From Halomonas ventosae (GTDB lineage: Bacteria; Pseudomonadota; Gammaproteobacteria; Pseudomonadales; Halomonadaceae), in assembly GCF_004363555.1 (NCBI RefSeq), contig NZ_SNZJ01000006.1, positions 124,001 to 188,000 on the forward strand: a stretch of 64,000 nt of DNA, given 5' to 3'. A program made the position numbers and the translations under genes. Positions 54,234 to 64,000 of the stretch are shown here, piece by piece (within the stretch, counting starts at the first letter, position 1; each line of letters starts with the position of its first letter). A model generated the notes under the pieces. The model was not told the origin of the DNA. It searched no databases and saw only the letters and a list, made by a program, of their open reading frames with translations.

Positions 54234-56498
54234 TCAGGCCTCACGAACCAGCCCTCCGCCGCCCCAACGGTGCTCGAACTGCTCGGCGGTGAGCGGCGGA
54301 CTCAGGTAGTCGCCCTGATAGGCGGGACAGCCCAGGGCCTTCAGGAAGGCCAGCTGTTCGGCAGTCTCCACCCCCTCGGCGATCACGTCCAGCCCCAGGC
54401 GCTCGGCGATCGACAGGATAGCGGCGACGATCGTCTCGTCATCGGGGTCACCCGGGACGTCGGCAACGAAGGACTGGTCGATCTTCAGGCACTGCACCGG
54501 CAGGCGCTTGAGGTAGGAGAGGGAGGAGTAGCCGGTACCGAAGTCGTCCACGGCCAGCTCGACGCCCAGCTGACGCAAGCCGTGAAGCCGCTCGAGCCCC
54601 TCGTCGGCATGGCCGATCACGAAGCCCTCGGTGATCTCGAGCTCCAGTCGCGAGGGCGAGAGCCCGCTCTCGTGCAGCGCGGTCCGCACATCACCCACAA
54701 TATCCCCTTGCACCACCTGCAGTCCCGAGAGATTGACCGAGACCCGCAATGGCAGGCCCCTCAGCTCCCATTGCCGAGCCTGATGGCAGGCCTCGTGCAG
54801 CACCCAGCGGCCAATCGCATGAATCAGGCCGGCCTCCTCGGCCAGGGCGATGAAGCGCCCGGGGCCGACCAGCTCGCCCTCGGGGGTCGTCCAGCGCACC
54901 AGGGCCTCGGCCCCGAACACCTGGTCGCCGGCCACCCTCGCCTGGGGCTGGAAGTGCAGCACCAGCTCGTCACGCTCCAGGGCACGGCGCAGCCCGGTAT
55001 CCATGGCGAAGCGCTCGCGGCTCGCCTCGCCCAGCTCGGGGGTAAAGAACTGCCAGGTGTTGCGCTTGAGGGCCTTGGCGCCGTACATGGCGGTATCGGC
55101 GTGCTGGATCAGCTCCTCGGCACTGCGCCCGTCGCGCGGATAGACGCTGATGCCGATGGAGGCCCCGATGAAGATCTCATGCTCATCGATATCGAAGGGC
55201 TGCACCAGGGCATCGATCAGCTTCTGTGCCACCCGGCCGGCATCGGCAGGCTCGTGCAGGTTCTGCATCACCAGCAGGAACTCGTCCCCTCCCAGCCGCC
55301 CCAGCGCGTCCTCGTCGCGCACCGCTCGGCCCAGTCGCTGGCCCACCGCGTGAAGCAGGCGATCTCCGAGTGGATGGCCCAGGCTGTCGTTGATGCCCTT
55401 GAAGTGGTCGAGGTCGAGAAACAGCACCGCCAGCTGCCCATGCGCCGCTTCCGCACGCTCCAGGGCCATGCCGAGTCGCTCATTGAGGTGCGCCCGGTTG
55501 GACAGGCCGGTCAGCGGGTCATAGTTGGCCGAGATGCGCAGCCGCCCGGCCTGATCGGTGATGCGCGACAGCAACGGACTGATGGTGCGTGCCGTGACGA
55601 AGGCGCCCAGGGCCATCAGCACCAGCACCAGGATGGCGGGCCAGCGAAGTTCGTGGTAGGCCGAGCCGTAGAACGCCCGGGCGGGAATCTGCACCAGCAG
55701 CCCCCAGCCGCGGGAAGCCAGGGGCACGTATACCAGCACGCGCTCGCCCCGCCAGCCGCCCTCACGGAACAACCCGGCCTGCCCCCTTTCCAGGGCCTCG
55801 TGGACCCGGTCGGGCATCAGTGGCGAGGTATCGGCCCGCGTCAACGTTCCCTCCTCACCCACCGCCTGCAGGTTCTCGCCGGAGGGACCCAACAACCACT
55901 GCCGGGAGTCGCCGGCGAAGCGCGTGGCATCGGCGAGCAGCGCCGTGATGCCCGACGGGTCGAAATAGAGCACGTCGGTGCCGATGCGCTCACTGTCCAT
56001 GGAGATGATCGGCGCCGCCACCTCGATAAGCAGCTGATCGTCATGACGGACCATATGCATGCTGCCGGGCCGGGGGGCCTCCGCCCGCTCAGCGCCCGAC
56101 GATGGCCAGGGCGTGCGACCGATCGTCACTAGCGGTTGGCCCGCCGGGCCGAGCCGCACCAGCCCTACCAGGTCGGGGGACTGCAGCATGGCATCCACCA
56201 GCCGCGGCGTGGTGAAGGCGATCAGCGACTGACGATCCAGGGCCTGCTCGGCATAGCGTGCCAGGCGGCGGCGGATCTCGGTGCGGCTGGTGAACTGCCT
56301 GGCCAGGTCCCGGTAGCGCGCCAGCAGGTGCTCCAGGGATTCCGCCTGGGCGGAGGCACTGATCAGGGTATTGGTCTCCAGCGCCTGGCGATGGGCCTGG
56401 AACAGGGGCCAGGCCGTGGCGAGGCCGACCAGGGCCCCGGTGACCAGGATGCCGAGCATGGCCAGCAACACGATGCGTCGCTGCGATCGTCGCATCAC
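54234..56498 (-). CDS. membrane GGDEF-EAL cyclic-di-GMP enzyme with periplasmic sensor
   Basis: 754 residues. Two membrane segments (about 8-30 and 290-310) enclose a periplasmic dCache-like sensor. Then GGDEF: intact LGGDEF with an inhibitory-site RDED five residues before it. Then EAL: GAEALVRW, VNLSGLQ, LELEITE, DDFGTGYSSLSYLKRL, CLKIDQSFV and IAEGVET, all metal and catalytic residues visible. So it could both make and break cyclic-di-GMP in response to an extracellular signal. It stands upstream of dnaX on the same strand. Confidence 0.9.
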   Translation of the reverse strand: MMRRSQRRIVLLAMLGILVTGALVGLATAWPLFQAHRQALETNTLISASAQAESLEHLLARYRDLARQFTSRTEIRRRLARYAEQALDRQSLIAFTTPRLVDAMLQSPDLVGLVRLGPAGQPLVTIGRTPWPSSGAERAEAPRPGSMHMVRHDDQLLIEVAAPIISMDSERIGTDVLYFDPSGITALLADATRFAGDSRQWLLGPSGENLQAVGEEGTLTRADTSPLMPDRVHEALERGQAGLFREGGWRGERVLVYVPLASRGWGLLVQIPARAFYGSAYHELRWPAILVLVLMALGAFVTARTISPLLSRITDQAGRLRISANYDPLTGLSNRAHLNERLGMALERAEAAHGQLAVLFLDLDHFKGINDSLGHPLGDRLLHAVGQRLGRAVRDEDALGRLGGDEFLLVMQNLHEPADAGRVAQKLIDALVQPFDIDEHEIFIGASIGISVYPRDGRSAEELIQHADTAMYGAKALKRNTWQFFTPELGEASRERFAMDTGLRRALERDELVLHFQPQARVAGDQVFGAEALVRWTTPEGELVGPGRFIALAEEAGLIHAIGRWVLHEACHQARQWELRGLPLRVSVNLSGLQVVQGDIVGDVRTALHESGLSPSRLELEITEGFVIGHADEGLERLHGLRQLGVELAVDDFGTGYSSLSYLKRLPVQCLKIDQSFVADVPGDPDDETIVAAILSIAERLGLDVIAEGVETAEQLAFLKALGCPAYQGDYLSPPLTAEQFEHRWGGGGLVREA

Positions 56499-56696
56499 TG
56501 CGGGCCACCCGAGAGCGTGCTGAACGCAATGCGCGCGAACTGCATGCCGGCATCGCGCCTCATCCGAACGGCTTCGTCATCCCCTGGAGTGTTGTGCATG
56601 CTTCGCCCCCGCCCCTTGCAGCCCTAGTGTGGCCTCACGCTCGTTAAACGCCAAGCCCGCCGACGGCTGTCAGGTCCCGCCAGGGCCGAAGGCACG

Positions 56697-57668
<972 letters not shown>

Positions 57669-57718
57669 GGGGGCTTCCTCCTCGGGATGGGCATGCCATC
57701 AGTGTAGGCCGGAGTGGC

Positions 57719-58750
57719 TCAGGCCCCCTCGAATCCGCTCAGCACATTCACCGCATTGAGGCCGATCTCCGCCACGGCGTAGCCGCCCTCGAGCAGGAAG
57801 ACGGTGGGCAGGCCCAGCTGCCCCAGCCGACACCCCACGTCGGTGAAGTCGTCGCTGGCCAGCCGGAAGGCACTGATGGGATCGTGTTCGAAGGCATCCA
57901 CCCCCAGGGAGACCACCAGCAGGTCGCAACCGGCATCGAGAATGCGCTGCTTGGCATTCTCCAGCGCCTTGACCCAGGTGGCATAGTCGGTCCCCGGCGC
58001 CATGGGGTAGTTGACGTTGAAGCCCTCCCCGGCCCCTTCCCCGGTCTCGTCGGCGTGCCCCAGGAAATGCGGGAAGCAGTGCCGCGGGTCCCCGTGCAGG
58101 GAGAGGAAGAGCACGTCGTCGCGCGCATAGAAGATCTGCTGGGTGCCGTTGCCGTGGTGGAAGTCGATGTCCAGCACCGCGACTCGCGTCCGGCCGGCGT
58201 CCAGCGCTCGCTGGGCGGCGACGGCGGCGTTGTTGAAGAAGCAGTAGCCGCCGAACTGGTCGGTGGCGGCATGGTGGCCCGGCGGACGGCACAGGCCGAA
58301 GGCCGGCTCGCCGGTCGCCAGCACGTGGTCCACCGCGGAGAGCGCGATATCCTTGCTGGCCATGGCCGCCTCGAAGGTGCCCTCGCAGATGGAGGTGTCG
58401 GCCCCCAGCGCATAGTGGCCCAGCCGGCCGTCGATGTGGTCGGGGATGACCCTTCCCGGCATGGTCCGGGTGGGCCAGATCCAGGCGATCGCTTCGCCCT
58501 TGCGACCGGCGGCGACCCAGTCCGCCCAGCAGTGTTCGAGGAACTCGACATAGCCCGGGTCATGGACGGCCAGCACGGGCTTCAGCCCGTGGACGACCGG
58601 CTCACGCACCTCGCCGAGGCCGCTCTCCCGGACCCGCTGCAGCACCAGGTCGACGCGTTCGGGGCACTCGTAGGGCGTCACCAGCTGGCCGCCGTCCAGT
58701 TCGGTGCGCGCCCGGCGCAACTTGGTGGTCTCGCTGTGAAAGGTGATCAT
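57719..58750 (-). CDS. histone deacetylase-family amidohydrolase (acetylpolyamine amidohydrolase-like)
   Basis: 343 residues from 58750. Zinc-hydrolase motifs: CRPPGHHAATDQFGGYCFFN (double His), AVLDIDFHHGNGTQQIFY (zinc ligands), SLGVDAFEHDPI and LLEGGYAV. Bacterial relatives deacetylate acetylpolyamines or related acetamides. The long insert around WIWPTRTMPGRVIPDHIDG is typical of that subgroup. Its closeness to the deacylase/aminotransferase operon at 59.9-64 kb may be meaningful. ATG chosen by family start MITFHSETTKLR. Confidence 0.85.
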   Translation of the reverse strand: MITFHSETTKLRRARTELDGGQLVTPYECPERVDLVLQRVRESGLGEVREPVVHGLKPVLAVHDPGYVEFLEHCWADWVAAGRKGEAIAWIWPTRTMPGRVIPDHIDGRLGHYALGADTSICEGTFEAAMASKDIALSAVDHVLATGEPAFGLCRPPGHHAATDQFGGYCFFNNAAVAAQRALDAGRTRVAVLDIDFHHGNGTQQIFYARDDVLFLSLHGDPRHCFPHFLGHADETGEGAGEGFNVNYPMAPGTDYATWVKALENAKQRILDAGCDLLVVSLGVDAFEHDPISAFRLASDDFTDVGCRLGQLGLPTVFLLEGGYAVAEIGLNAVNVLSGFEGA

Positions 58751-58847
58751 CCTGCCATCCTGTATAGGGTCATCGCCTGACCATGCCATGCGCCAGGCAA
58801 GCGCGCCATGCCCGACGAGCCGACAGGGACCGGTCCCGCTCGTCGTC

Positions 58848-59771
58848 TCAGGCCACCGGCTCCCCGGTGTAGTCCGCCACCAGCGCCCGCCCCCGCTTGC
58901 GCAGGAACCCCAGGGCGCGGGCTCGCTTCCACTCCCCGCGATAGACCAGGCCGAAGCCGAACGCCATGGCCGGATGGAAGGGTCTCACCACCACCTCGTC
59001 ACGGGACGAGAGCTGATCCCTGGCGGTCACCGGATTCATCACCGTGATCCCCACGCCATTGGCCACCAGCGACGCGATGGTACCGATATTGGCCTCGGTC
59101 TTGCCGGCGATCCGGATACCGTGGCGAGTGGTCAGCTCGAGCAGCGGGTTGGTGCTGATGCTCGGCTGGTTGCTGATCACCAGGTGCTGGTCGCGCAAAT
59201 CCTCGACACCGATCCGCACCTTGGCCGACAGGGGGTTGGCCGCGGGCATCAGGCAGACCGCCTCGGTGGTGAACCAGGGCTCCACCTCCAGCACTCGCGA
59301 GGCCACCGGCAGGGTGACGAAGCCGATATCGGCGTGGCTCGATTCCACGGCCAGCTGGACCTCGTGGCTGGACATCATGTCGAGACTGACGCTGAAGCGA
59401 CGATTCTCCTCGAGCAGGGCCGCCACCAGGCGAGGCACGAAGCCGAAGGAGAGACCGGGAATCGAGGCGATCCGCAGCCGCGAGGTGCCGAACTCCTTGA
59501 GCGCCAGCACGCTGTGGCGCAGCTCCTCGATATTGCCCATCAGCCGCAGGATCTCGTCGTAGAGCTCACCGGCCTCGGGGGTGGCCACCAGCCGGTTCTT
59601 CTCGCGCAGGAACAGCTGGATCCCGAGGTTCTCCTCGAGCTGGGCCAGCGATCGGCTGACCCCGGACTGGGTGATGCCCAGGGTCCGCGCCGCCTGCGAT
59701 GCGCTTCCCGCCTCGTAAAGCGTCTTGAAGATCGCCAGCGCCTTGAGGGAGTGGATGGTCACGCTCGCCAT
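58848..59771 (-). CDS. LysR family transcriptional regulator
   Basis: 307 residues. N-terminal winged HTH: LKALAIFKTLYEAGSASQAA, TLGITQSGVSRSLAQLEENL. C-terminal periplasmic-binding-like co-inducer domain. Divergent from the aminotransferase operon with a 112-base gap holding a CATAT-N6-ATATG palindrome, so it very likely controls that operon in response to its substrate. Confidence 0.9.
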   Translation of the reverse strand: MASVTIHSLKALAIFKTLYEAGSASQAARTLGITQSGVSRSLAQLEENLGIQLFLREKNRLVATPEAGELYDEILRLMGNIEELRHSVLALKEFGTSRLRIASIPGLSFGFVPRLVAALLEENRRFSVSLDMMSSHEVQLAVESSHADIGFVTLPVASRVLEVEPWFTTEAVCLMPAANPLSAKVRIGVEDLRDQHLVISNQPSISTNPLLELTTRHGIRIAGKTEANIGTIASLVANGVGITVMNPVTARDQLSSRDEVVVRPFHPAMAFGFGLVYRGEWKRARALGFLRKRGRALVADYTGEPVA

Positions 59772-59802
59772 GACTCAAACTCATTGAATACGAAAAAAAC
59801 AT

Positions 59803-59818
59803 CATATATTGAAATATG
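59803..59818. promoter_or_regulatory. candidate LysR-type site
   Basis: CATAT-ATTGAA-ATATG, a dyad of the size and T-N11-A style expected for LysR regulators, between the divergent lysR and aminotransferase genes. Confidence 0.55.
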
Positions 59819-59883
59819 CTGGCGACGCTACCTAGACTGAATTGAGCCTCCCCTCAACACCATAACGACAAACGGAAGCCTCG

Positions 59884-61254
59884 ATGACCGACTCTCCGCT
59901 GTTCTACCAGGCCGGCCCCGCCCTGCCGGAAGTCAGCCATGCCGAAGGCGTCTCCCTCTGGGACACCCAAGGCAAGGAATACCTCGACGGCTGCTCCGGC
60001 GCCATTTCCTGTAACCTAGGCCACGGCCGGCAGGATATCCGCGATGCCATGCTGGCCCAGCTCGACCGGGTCGCCTTCACCTACCGTACTCAGTTCGAGA
60101 ACGCCCCCGCCCTGGCCCTGGGCCATGCCCTGGTCGGGCTCACCGACGGCGCGCTCGACAAGGTATTCTTCGTCTCCAGCGGCTCGGAGGCCGTGGAGTC
60201 GGCCCTCAAGCTGGCCCGGCAGTACTTCGTTGCCACCGGCGCACCGCAGCGGCGCCGCTTCGTCTCCCTGCGCCCCTCCTACCACGGCAGCACCCTGGGC
60301 GCGCTGGGGGTCACCGGCTACCAGCCCCTGGAGGCCCCCTTCACCACGCTTACCCACGCCTCGCTCAAGGTGCCGGGGCCGGACTTCTATCGTCACCGGG
60401 ACGCCGACGACGACGCCCATGTCGACCACGTGCTGGCCGAGACCCGGGCGACCATCGAGGCCGCCGGGCCCGAGTCGATCATCGCCGTCGTGCTGGAGCC
60501 CATCGGCGGCGCCAGCACCGGCGCCCGGTTGCTGGGCGAGCGCTACCTCAAGGGGATCCGCGCGCTGTGCGACGAGTTCGGCTGCCTGTTGATCCTCGAC
60601 GAGGTGCTCACCGGCGTGGGCCGCACCGGTACCTGGTTCGCTTACCAGCACTATGGCGTGACGCCCGACCTGCTGGTCACCGCCAAGGGGCTGGGCGCCG
60701 GCTACTACCCGGTGGGGGCACTGCTGACTCGCCGCGACATCGTCACCGAGGTCATGGCCAGCGGCGGCTTCCAGCACGGCCACACCTATGCCGGCAACCC
60801 GCTGGCCTGCGCCACCGGCCTCGCCGTCATCGAGGCCATCCGCCGCGTGGGGCTGCTGGAAAACGTCCGGGCGCGCGGCGAGCAGCTCGGTACCGGCCTT
60901 TGGGCACTCGCCGAACGCCATGCCTGGGTCGGCCACGTGCGCGGCCTCGGCCTGCTGTGGGGGGTGGAACTGGTGGCCGACCCGGCGACCCGCGAGCCCT
61001 TCCCCGCCGATCAGAACCGCTTCGCCCAGATCACCGCCCTGGCCCGGGAAGAGGGGCTTTTGATCTACCCCCGTCGCACCCTGGATGGCGTCGCCGGGGA
61101 CCACTTCCTGGTCACCCCGCCGCTGACCATCACCGCCGAGGAGGTGGAGACCCTGCTCGAACGGCTGGCGCGTGCCATGGCACGCTTCGACCGGGCGCTG
61201 ACCGACGAGGCCGGTGCCCCCGCGGCCCGGCCGACGGAGGTCCGCCCGTCATGA
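59884..61254 (+). CDS. class III PLP aminotransferase
   Basis: 456 residues. Fold type I, class III: SSGSEAVESALKLAR, YHGSTLGALG, LILDEVLTGVGRTG and the PLP lysine in VTAKGLGAGYYPVG. These enzymes act on omega- and beta-amino groups. First gene of the operon; its stop overlaps the start of the CoA-transferase A gene (ATGA). Given the 3-oxoacid CoA-transferase and thiolase downstream, a beta-amino acid giving a 3-oxoacid is the simplest substrate, by inference. Confidence 0.85.
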   Translation: MTDSPLFYQAGPALPEVSHAEGVSLWDTQGKEYLDGCSGAISCNLGHGRQDIRDAMLAQLDRVAFTYRTQFENAPALALGHALVGLTDGALDKVFFVSSGSEAVESALKLARQYFVATGAPQRRRFVSLRPSYHGSTLGALGVTGYQPLEAPFTTLTHASLKVPGPDFYRHRDADDDAHVDHVLAETRATIEAAGPESIIAVVLEPIGGASTGARLLGERYLKGIRALCDEFGCLLILDEVLTGVGRTGTWFAYQHYGVTPDLLVTAKGLGAGYYPVGALLTRRDIVTEVMASGGFQHGHTYAGNPLACATGLAVIEAIRRVGLLENVRARGEQLGTGLWALAERHAWVGHVRGLGLLWGVELVADPATREPFPADQNRFAQITALAREEGLLIYPRRTLDGVAGDHFLVTPPLTITAEEVETLLERLARAMARFDRALTDEAGAPAARPTEVRPS

Positions 61255-61952
61255 CGCTGCTCACCGAGAAGGTCCGCGACATCCAGGCGGCGGTGGCCGC
61301 CATCCCCGAAGGGGCGACGATCATGGTGGGCGGCTTCGGCTCGCCGGGTACCCCCTTCGCCTTGCTCGACGCCCTGCTCGAATCCGGCCAGGGCGGCCTC
61401 ACCCTGATCAAGAACGACGCCAACGAGCCCGGCATCGGCATCGGCAAGCTGATCGAGGCGGGCCGCGTCACGCGGCTGATCACCTCCCACCTGGGGCTCA
61501 ACCGCACCGCCATCGAGGCGATGAATGCCGGGCGGCTCGAGGTGAGCTTCCACCCCCAGGGGCTGCTCGCCGAGAAGATCCGCTGTGCCGGCGCCGGCCA
61601 CGGCGGGTTTCTCACCGATATCGGCCAGGGCACCGAGATCGCCGCGGGCCGCCGGGAGGTCGAGGTCGACGGCCGCCCCTGGGGCATCGAGCCCGCCCTG
61701 CACGCCGACGTCGCCCTGGTGCATGCCGAGCGGGCCGATCGCTACGGCAACCTGATCTATCGCGCCACCGCCAGCAACTTCAACCCGCTGATGGCCATGG
61801 CCGCCGAGCGGGTGATCGCCCAGGCCTACCGCCTCGACGCCCCGGGCGAGCTGCCCATCGATGCCATCCACACCCCCTGCGCCTTCGTCAGCCAGGTGGT
61901 GCAGGTCGACCGTGCCACCAGCGAACAGGGAGTGCGCCCCCATGGCCTCTGA
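61251..61952 (+). CDS. 3-oxoacid CoA-transferase, subunit A
   Basis: 233 residues. CoA-transferase family I alpha subunit: VGGFGSPGTPFALLDALLES, IKNDANEPGIGIGKLIEAG, HPQGLLAEKIRCAGAGHGGF and ERADRYGNLIYRATASNFNP. It activates a 3-oxoacid using acetyl- or succinyl-CoA. ATG at 61251 overlaps the aminotransferase stop; 11-base overlap with subunit B. Confidence 0.9.
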   Translation: MTLLTEKVRDIQAAVAAIPEGATIMVGGFGSPGTPFALLDALLESGQGGLTLIKNDANEPGIGIGKLIEAGRVTRLITSHLGLNRTAIEAMNAGRLEVSFHPQGLLAEKIRCAGAGHGGFLTDIGQGTEIAAGRREVEVDGRPWGIEPALHADVALVHAERADRYGNLIYRATASNFNPLMAMAAERVIAQAYRLDAPGELPIDAIHTPCAFVSQVVQVDRATSEQGVRPHGL

Positions 61953-62595
61953 CACCCAGCGCATCCTGGCCCGGGCCGCCCGGGAGGTGATCCCCGGCCA
62001 GATCGTCAACCTCGGCATCGGTCTGCCGACCCGCCTCTTCCACTACCTGCCCGACGAGATGGAAGTGCTGGTGCACTCGGAGAACGGCGTGCTGGGCTGC
62101 CGCCCGCGTCGCGAGGGCGAGGCACCGGACCACGACATGATCGACTCCGGCGGGGCCTACATCACTACCCGCCCCGGAGCCAGCGTCTTCGACAGCGCCA
62201 CCTCCTTCGCGATGATCCGTCGCAGCCGGGTCGACCTCACCTTCATGGGCGCCTTCGAGGTCGACGCCGCGGGTAACCTGGCCAACTGGAAGATCCCCGG
62301 CAAGTTCTCGCCGGGCATCGGCGGCGCCATGGAACTCGCCCAGAAGGTCAGGCGGCTGGTGGTGCTCTGCTCCCACAACGACAAGCACGGCAACCCCAAG
62401 ATCCTGGCGCGCTGCCGCCTGCCGCTCACCGCCCGTAGCTGCGTGTCGCGCATCATCACCGACAAGGCGGTGATGGACGTGACCCCGGAGGGGCTTGCCG
62501 TGGTGGACATCGCCGAGGGCCTTGACCCCGCGGACCTGCAGGCGGCCACCGAGGCGGCATTGATCATCGACGAGTCACGGCTGGGGAGGTTCTGA
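61942..62595 (+). CDS. 3-oxoacid CoA-transferase, subunit B
   Basis: 217 residues. The catalytic glutamate lies in VHSENGVLGCRP; GIGLPTRLFHYLP and MGAFEVDAAGNLANWKIPGK are family stretches. Partner of subunit A. ATG at 61942 lies inside the end of subunit A; the stop overlaps the next start (TGATG). Confidence 0.9.
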   Translation: MASDTQRILARAAREVIPGQIVNLGIGLPTRLFHYLPDEMEVLVHSENGVLGCRPRREGEAPDHDMIDSGGAYITTRPGASVFDSATSFAMIRRSRVDLTFMGAFEVDAAGNLANWKIPGKFSPGIGGAMELAQKVRRLVVLCSHNDKHGNPKILARCRLPLTARSCVSRIITDKAVMDVTPEGLAVVDIAEGLDPADLQAATEAALIIDESRLGRF

Positions 62596-63878
62596 TGCTG
62601 GATGCCACCGAAAGACGCATCGTCGCCGCCTGCGAGGCGCTGATGGACGACACCCTGGCGCTGACCCGAGACCTGGTGCGCGGCTACAGCGTGCTGGGCC
62701 AGGAGCACGGGGCGCTGGACACCATGGAGGCCTGCCTCGAGCGACTCGACCTGCCGGCCACCCGGGTGCCACTGGACGCCCCGGGCTTTGCCGAGCACCC
62801 CCACCGGGCGCCCACCGAGTGGGACAACGCCGGGCGCTACAATCTGGTTTCGCGGCTCAACCCCGAGGCCAAGGGCCCGCACCTGGTGTTCAACGGCCAC
62901 CTGGACGTGGTGCCCGCCGAGCCCACCGACATGTGGACCCGCCCGCCCTGGGAGCCCTGGGAACGGGACGGCTGGCTCTACGGCCGCGGCGCCGGCGACA
63001 TGAAGGCCGGCATCGCCGCCATGGTGATGGCGGTGGTGGCAGTGCGCCGGGCCGGGGCGACCATCGACTTCCCCCTGACCCTGCAGACGGTGATCGAGGA
63101 GGAGTGCACCGGCAACGGCGCCCTGGCCTGCCTGCATCAGGGCTACGGCGGCGACTTCGTGCTGATCCCCGAACCCTTCGGCGCACAGATCTACAGCGGC
63201 CAGGTGGGCGTGCTGTGGTTCCGCATGCGCCTCGACGGGGTGCCGGCCCACGTGCTCGACACTGCCGCCGGCCGCAATGCCATCGAGACCCTGCAGGCGT
63301 ACCTGCCGGCGCTCAAGGCGCTGGAGACGGAAATCAACGCCCTGCCGCGCCCGGCGCCCTACGAAGGCCACCCCCACCCCTTCAACCTCAGCATCGGCAG
63401 GATCGAGGGGGGCAACTGGGCCTCCAGCGTGCCGGCCCATGCCGTGCTCGAGGGGCGTGTCGGCTTCCCCCCGGGCATGTCCCCGGACGACGCCATGGAA
63501 CGGGTGCGCGAGGCGATCGCTACCCGCCACGCCGAACTCGACGACGACACCCCGCCCCCCCGGGTGAGCTTCCACGGCTTCCGCTCCGAAGGGCACCTGG
63601 TCGACCTGGACACCCCCGGTATCCGGCTGCTCTCGGCATGCCACGAGGCGCTGCTCGGGGAGCCGCCGGCCCACTACCTCTCCACCTGCACCACCGACCT
63701 GCGCGCCTTCCATGTCTCAGGGGAGATCAACGGCACCTGCTACGGCCCGGTGGCACAGCGCATCCACGGCGTGGACGAGTGCGTGGAGATCGACTCCATC
63801 CGCCACGTGCTGACCACCTATGCGCTCTTCCTCCACCGCTGGGGACAGCAGGCCACACAAGAGGAGCCGAGCGCATGA
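62595..63878 (+). CDS. M20 family deacylase (ArgE/DapE-like)
   Basis: 427 residues. Metal-site motifs: FNGHLDVVPAEP (His, Asp), YGRGAGDMKAGIAAMVMA (Asp) and TVIEEECTGNGALA (catalytic and metal Glu), then the ligand in IPEPFG. It hydrolyses an N-acyl (often N-acetyl or N-succinyl) amino compound. Within this operon it could release acetate from an acetylated amino acid or from a late product such as 4-acetamidobutyrate. Overlaps both neighbours by a shared stop/start. Confidence 0.85.
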   Translation: MLDATERRIVAACEALMDDTLALTRDLVRGYSVLGQEHGALDTMEACLERLDLPATRVPLDAPGFAEHPHRAPTEWDNAGRYNLVSRLNPEAKGPHLVFNGHLDVVPAEPTDMWTRPPWEPWERDGWLYGRGAGDMKAGIAAMVMAVVAVRRAGATIDFPLTLQTVIEEECTGNGALACLHQGYGGDFVLIPEPFGAQIYSGQVGVLWFRMRLDGVPAHVLDTAAGRNAIETLQAYLPALKALETEINALPRPAPYEGHPHPFNLSIGRIEGGNWASSVPAHAVLEGRVGFPPGMSPDDAMERVREAIATRHAELDDDTPPPRVSFHGFRSEGHLVDLDTPGIRLLSACHEALLGEPPAHYLSTCTTDLRAFHVSGEINGTCYGPVAQRIHGVDECVEIDSIRHVLTTYALFLHRWGQQATQEEPSA

Positions 63879-64000
63879 GAGACGCCTATCTGGCCGACTA
63901 CGCCCGCAGTGCCTTTACCCGCGCCCATCCCCGCAAGCCGGAGGTGGACGCCTGGGCCGATACCCGCGGCGACGCCCTGCTGGCCGGCGTGATCGACGCC
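63875..64000 (+). CDS. thiolase family protein, N-terminal fragment at window edge
   Basis: 42 residues visible from the ATG at 63875, which overlaps the M20 stop (ATGA). The start YLADYARSAFTRAHPRKPE followed by DTRGDALLAGVIDA resembles the N-terminus of acetyl-CoA acyltransferases. The catalytic residues lie beyond the edge. In the operon it would cleave a 3-oxoacyl-CoA. Confidence 0.7.
   Translation, partial: MRDAYLADYARSAFTRAHPRKPEVDAWADTRGDALLAGVIDA

Overview
This window is GC-rich, densely packed chromosomal DNA from a gammaproteobacterium. Gene families and orders (dnaX-ybaB-recR, rnd-ycgL-ycgN, tal-STAS-phosphatase-mlaA, FadD/HrpA, pstSCAB) and the overall style fit the Halomonadaceae or a close Oceanospirillales relative; this is an inference from families, not a database match. 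No rRNA, tRNA or CRISPR array was seen.

Layout. 1-1.9 kb: an unusual HTH-glutathione S-transferase fusion cut by the left edge, and a zinc peptidase. 2.1-9.5 kb: an acyl-CoA catabolism locus (AMP ligase, short-chain dehydrogenase, acyl-CoA dehydrogenase, thiolase, alpha/beta hydrolase) with a TetR regulator and visible palindromic operators. 9.6-22.1 kb: transporters and a rich arsenic block: ArsH, Acr3, a Cys-Cys motif protein, ChrA, an ArsP-like permease with a small thioredoxin-like protein, ArsR, and an arsC-gapdh-arsJ operon. Three AT-rich palindromes mark its promoters. 22.2-26.9 kb: pstSCAB behind Pho boxes. 26.9-28.8 kb: two exporters. 28.9-39.7 kb: transaldolase, a STAS/PP2C signalling pair, MlaA, a KAS III-like enzyme, HrpA and FadD. 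The 3' end of fadD is followed by two decayed tandem copies of its last 94 bp.

40.5-43.45 kb is a small, visibly AT-richer island bounded by a perfect 24-bp direct repeat. It sits exactly at the overlap between two genes of an ancestral operon (VWA protein to class II glutamine amidotransferase). It carries a tyrosine-integrase remnant, a membrane-anchored protein of unknown function, and a translationally coupled pair made of a HEPN-like protein and an unrecognised 268-residue partner. It also has iteron-like DnaA boxes and an outward-facing promoter. This is the best candidate here for an undescribed system, probably of toxin-antitoxin or defence type.

43.4-58.8 kb: VWA operon, oligopeptidase B, a secreted protein made mostly of Gly-Asp and Gly-Gly-Gly-Ser repeats, the rnd and dnaX housekeeping groups, a GGDEF-EAL protein, CysK and an HDAC-like deacetylase. 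58.8-64 kb: a LysR regulator divergent from a tightly overlapping operon (class III aminotransferase, two CoA-transferase subunits, M20 deacylase, thiolase) that continues past the right edge. The enzyme set fits catabolism of a beta-amino acid, possibly an N-acetylated one such as acetyl-beta-lysine.
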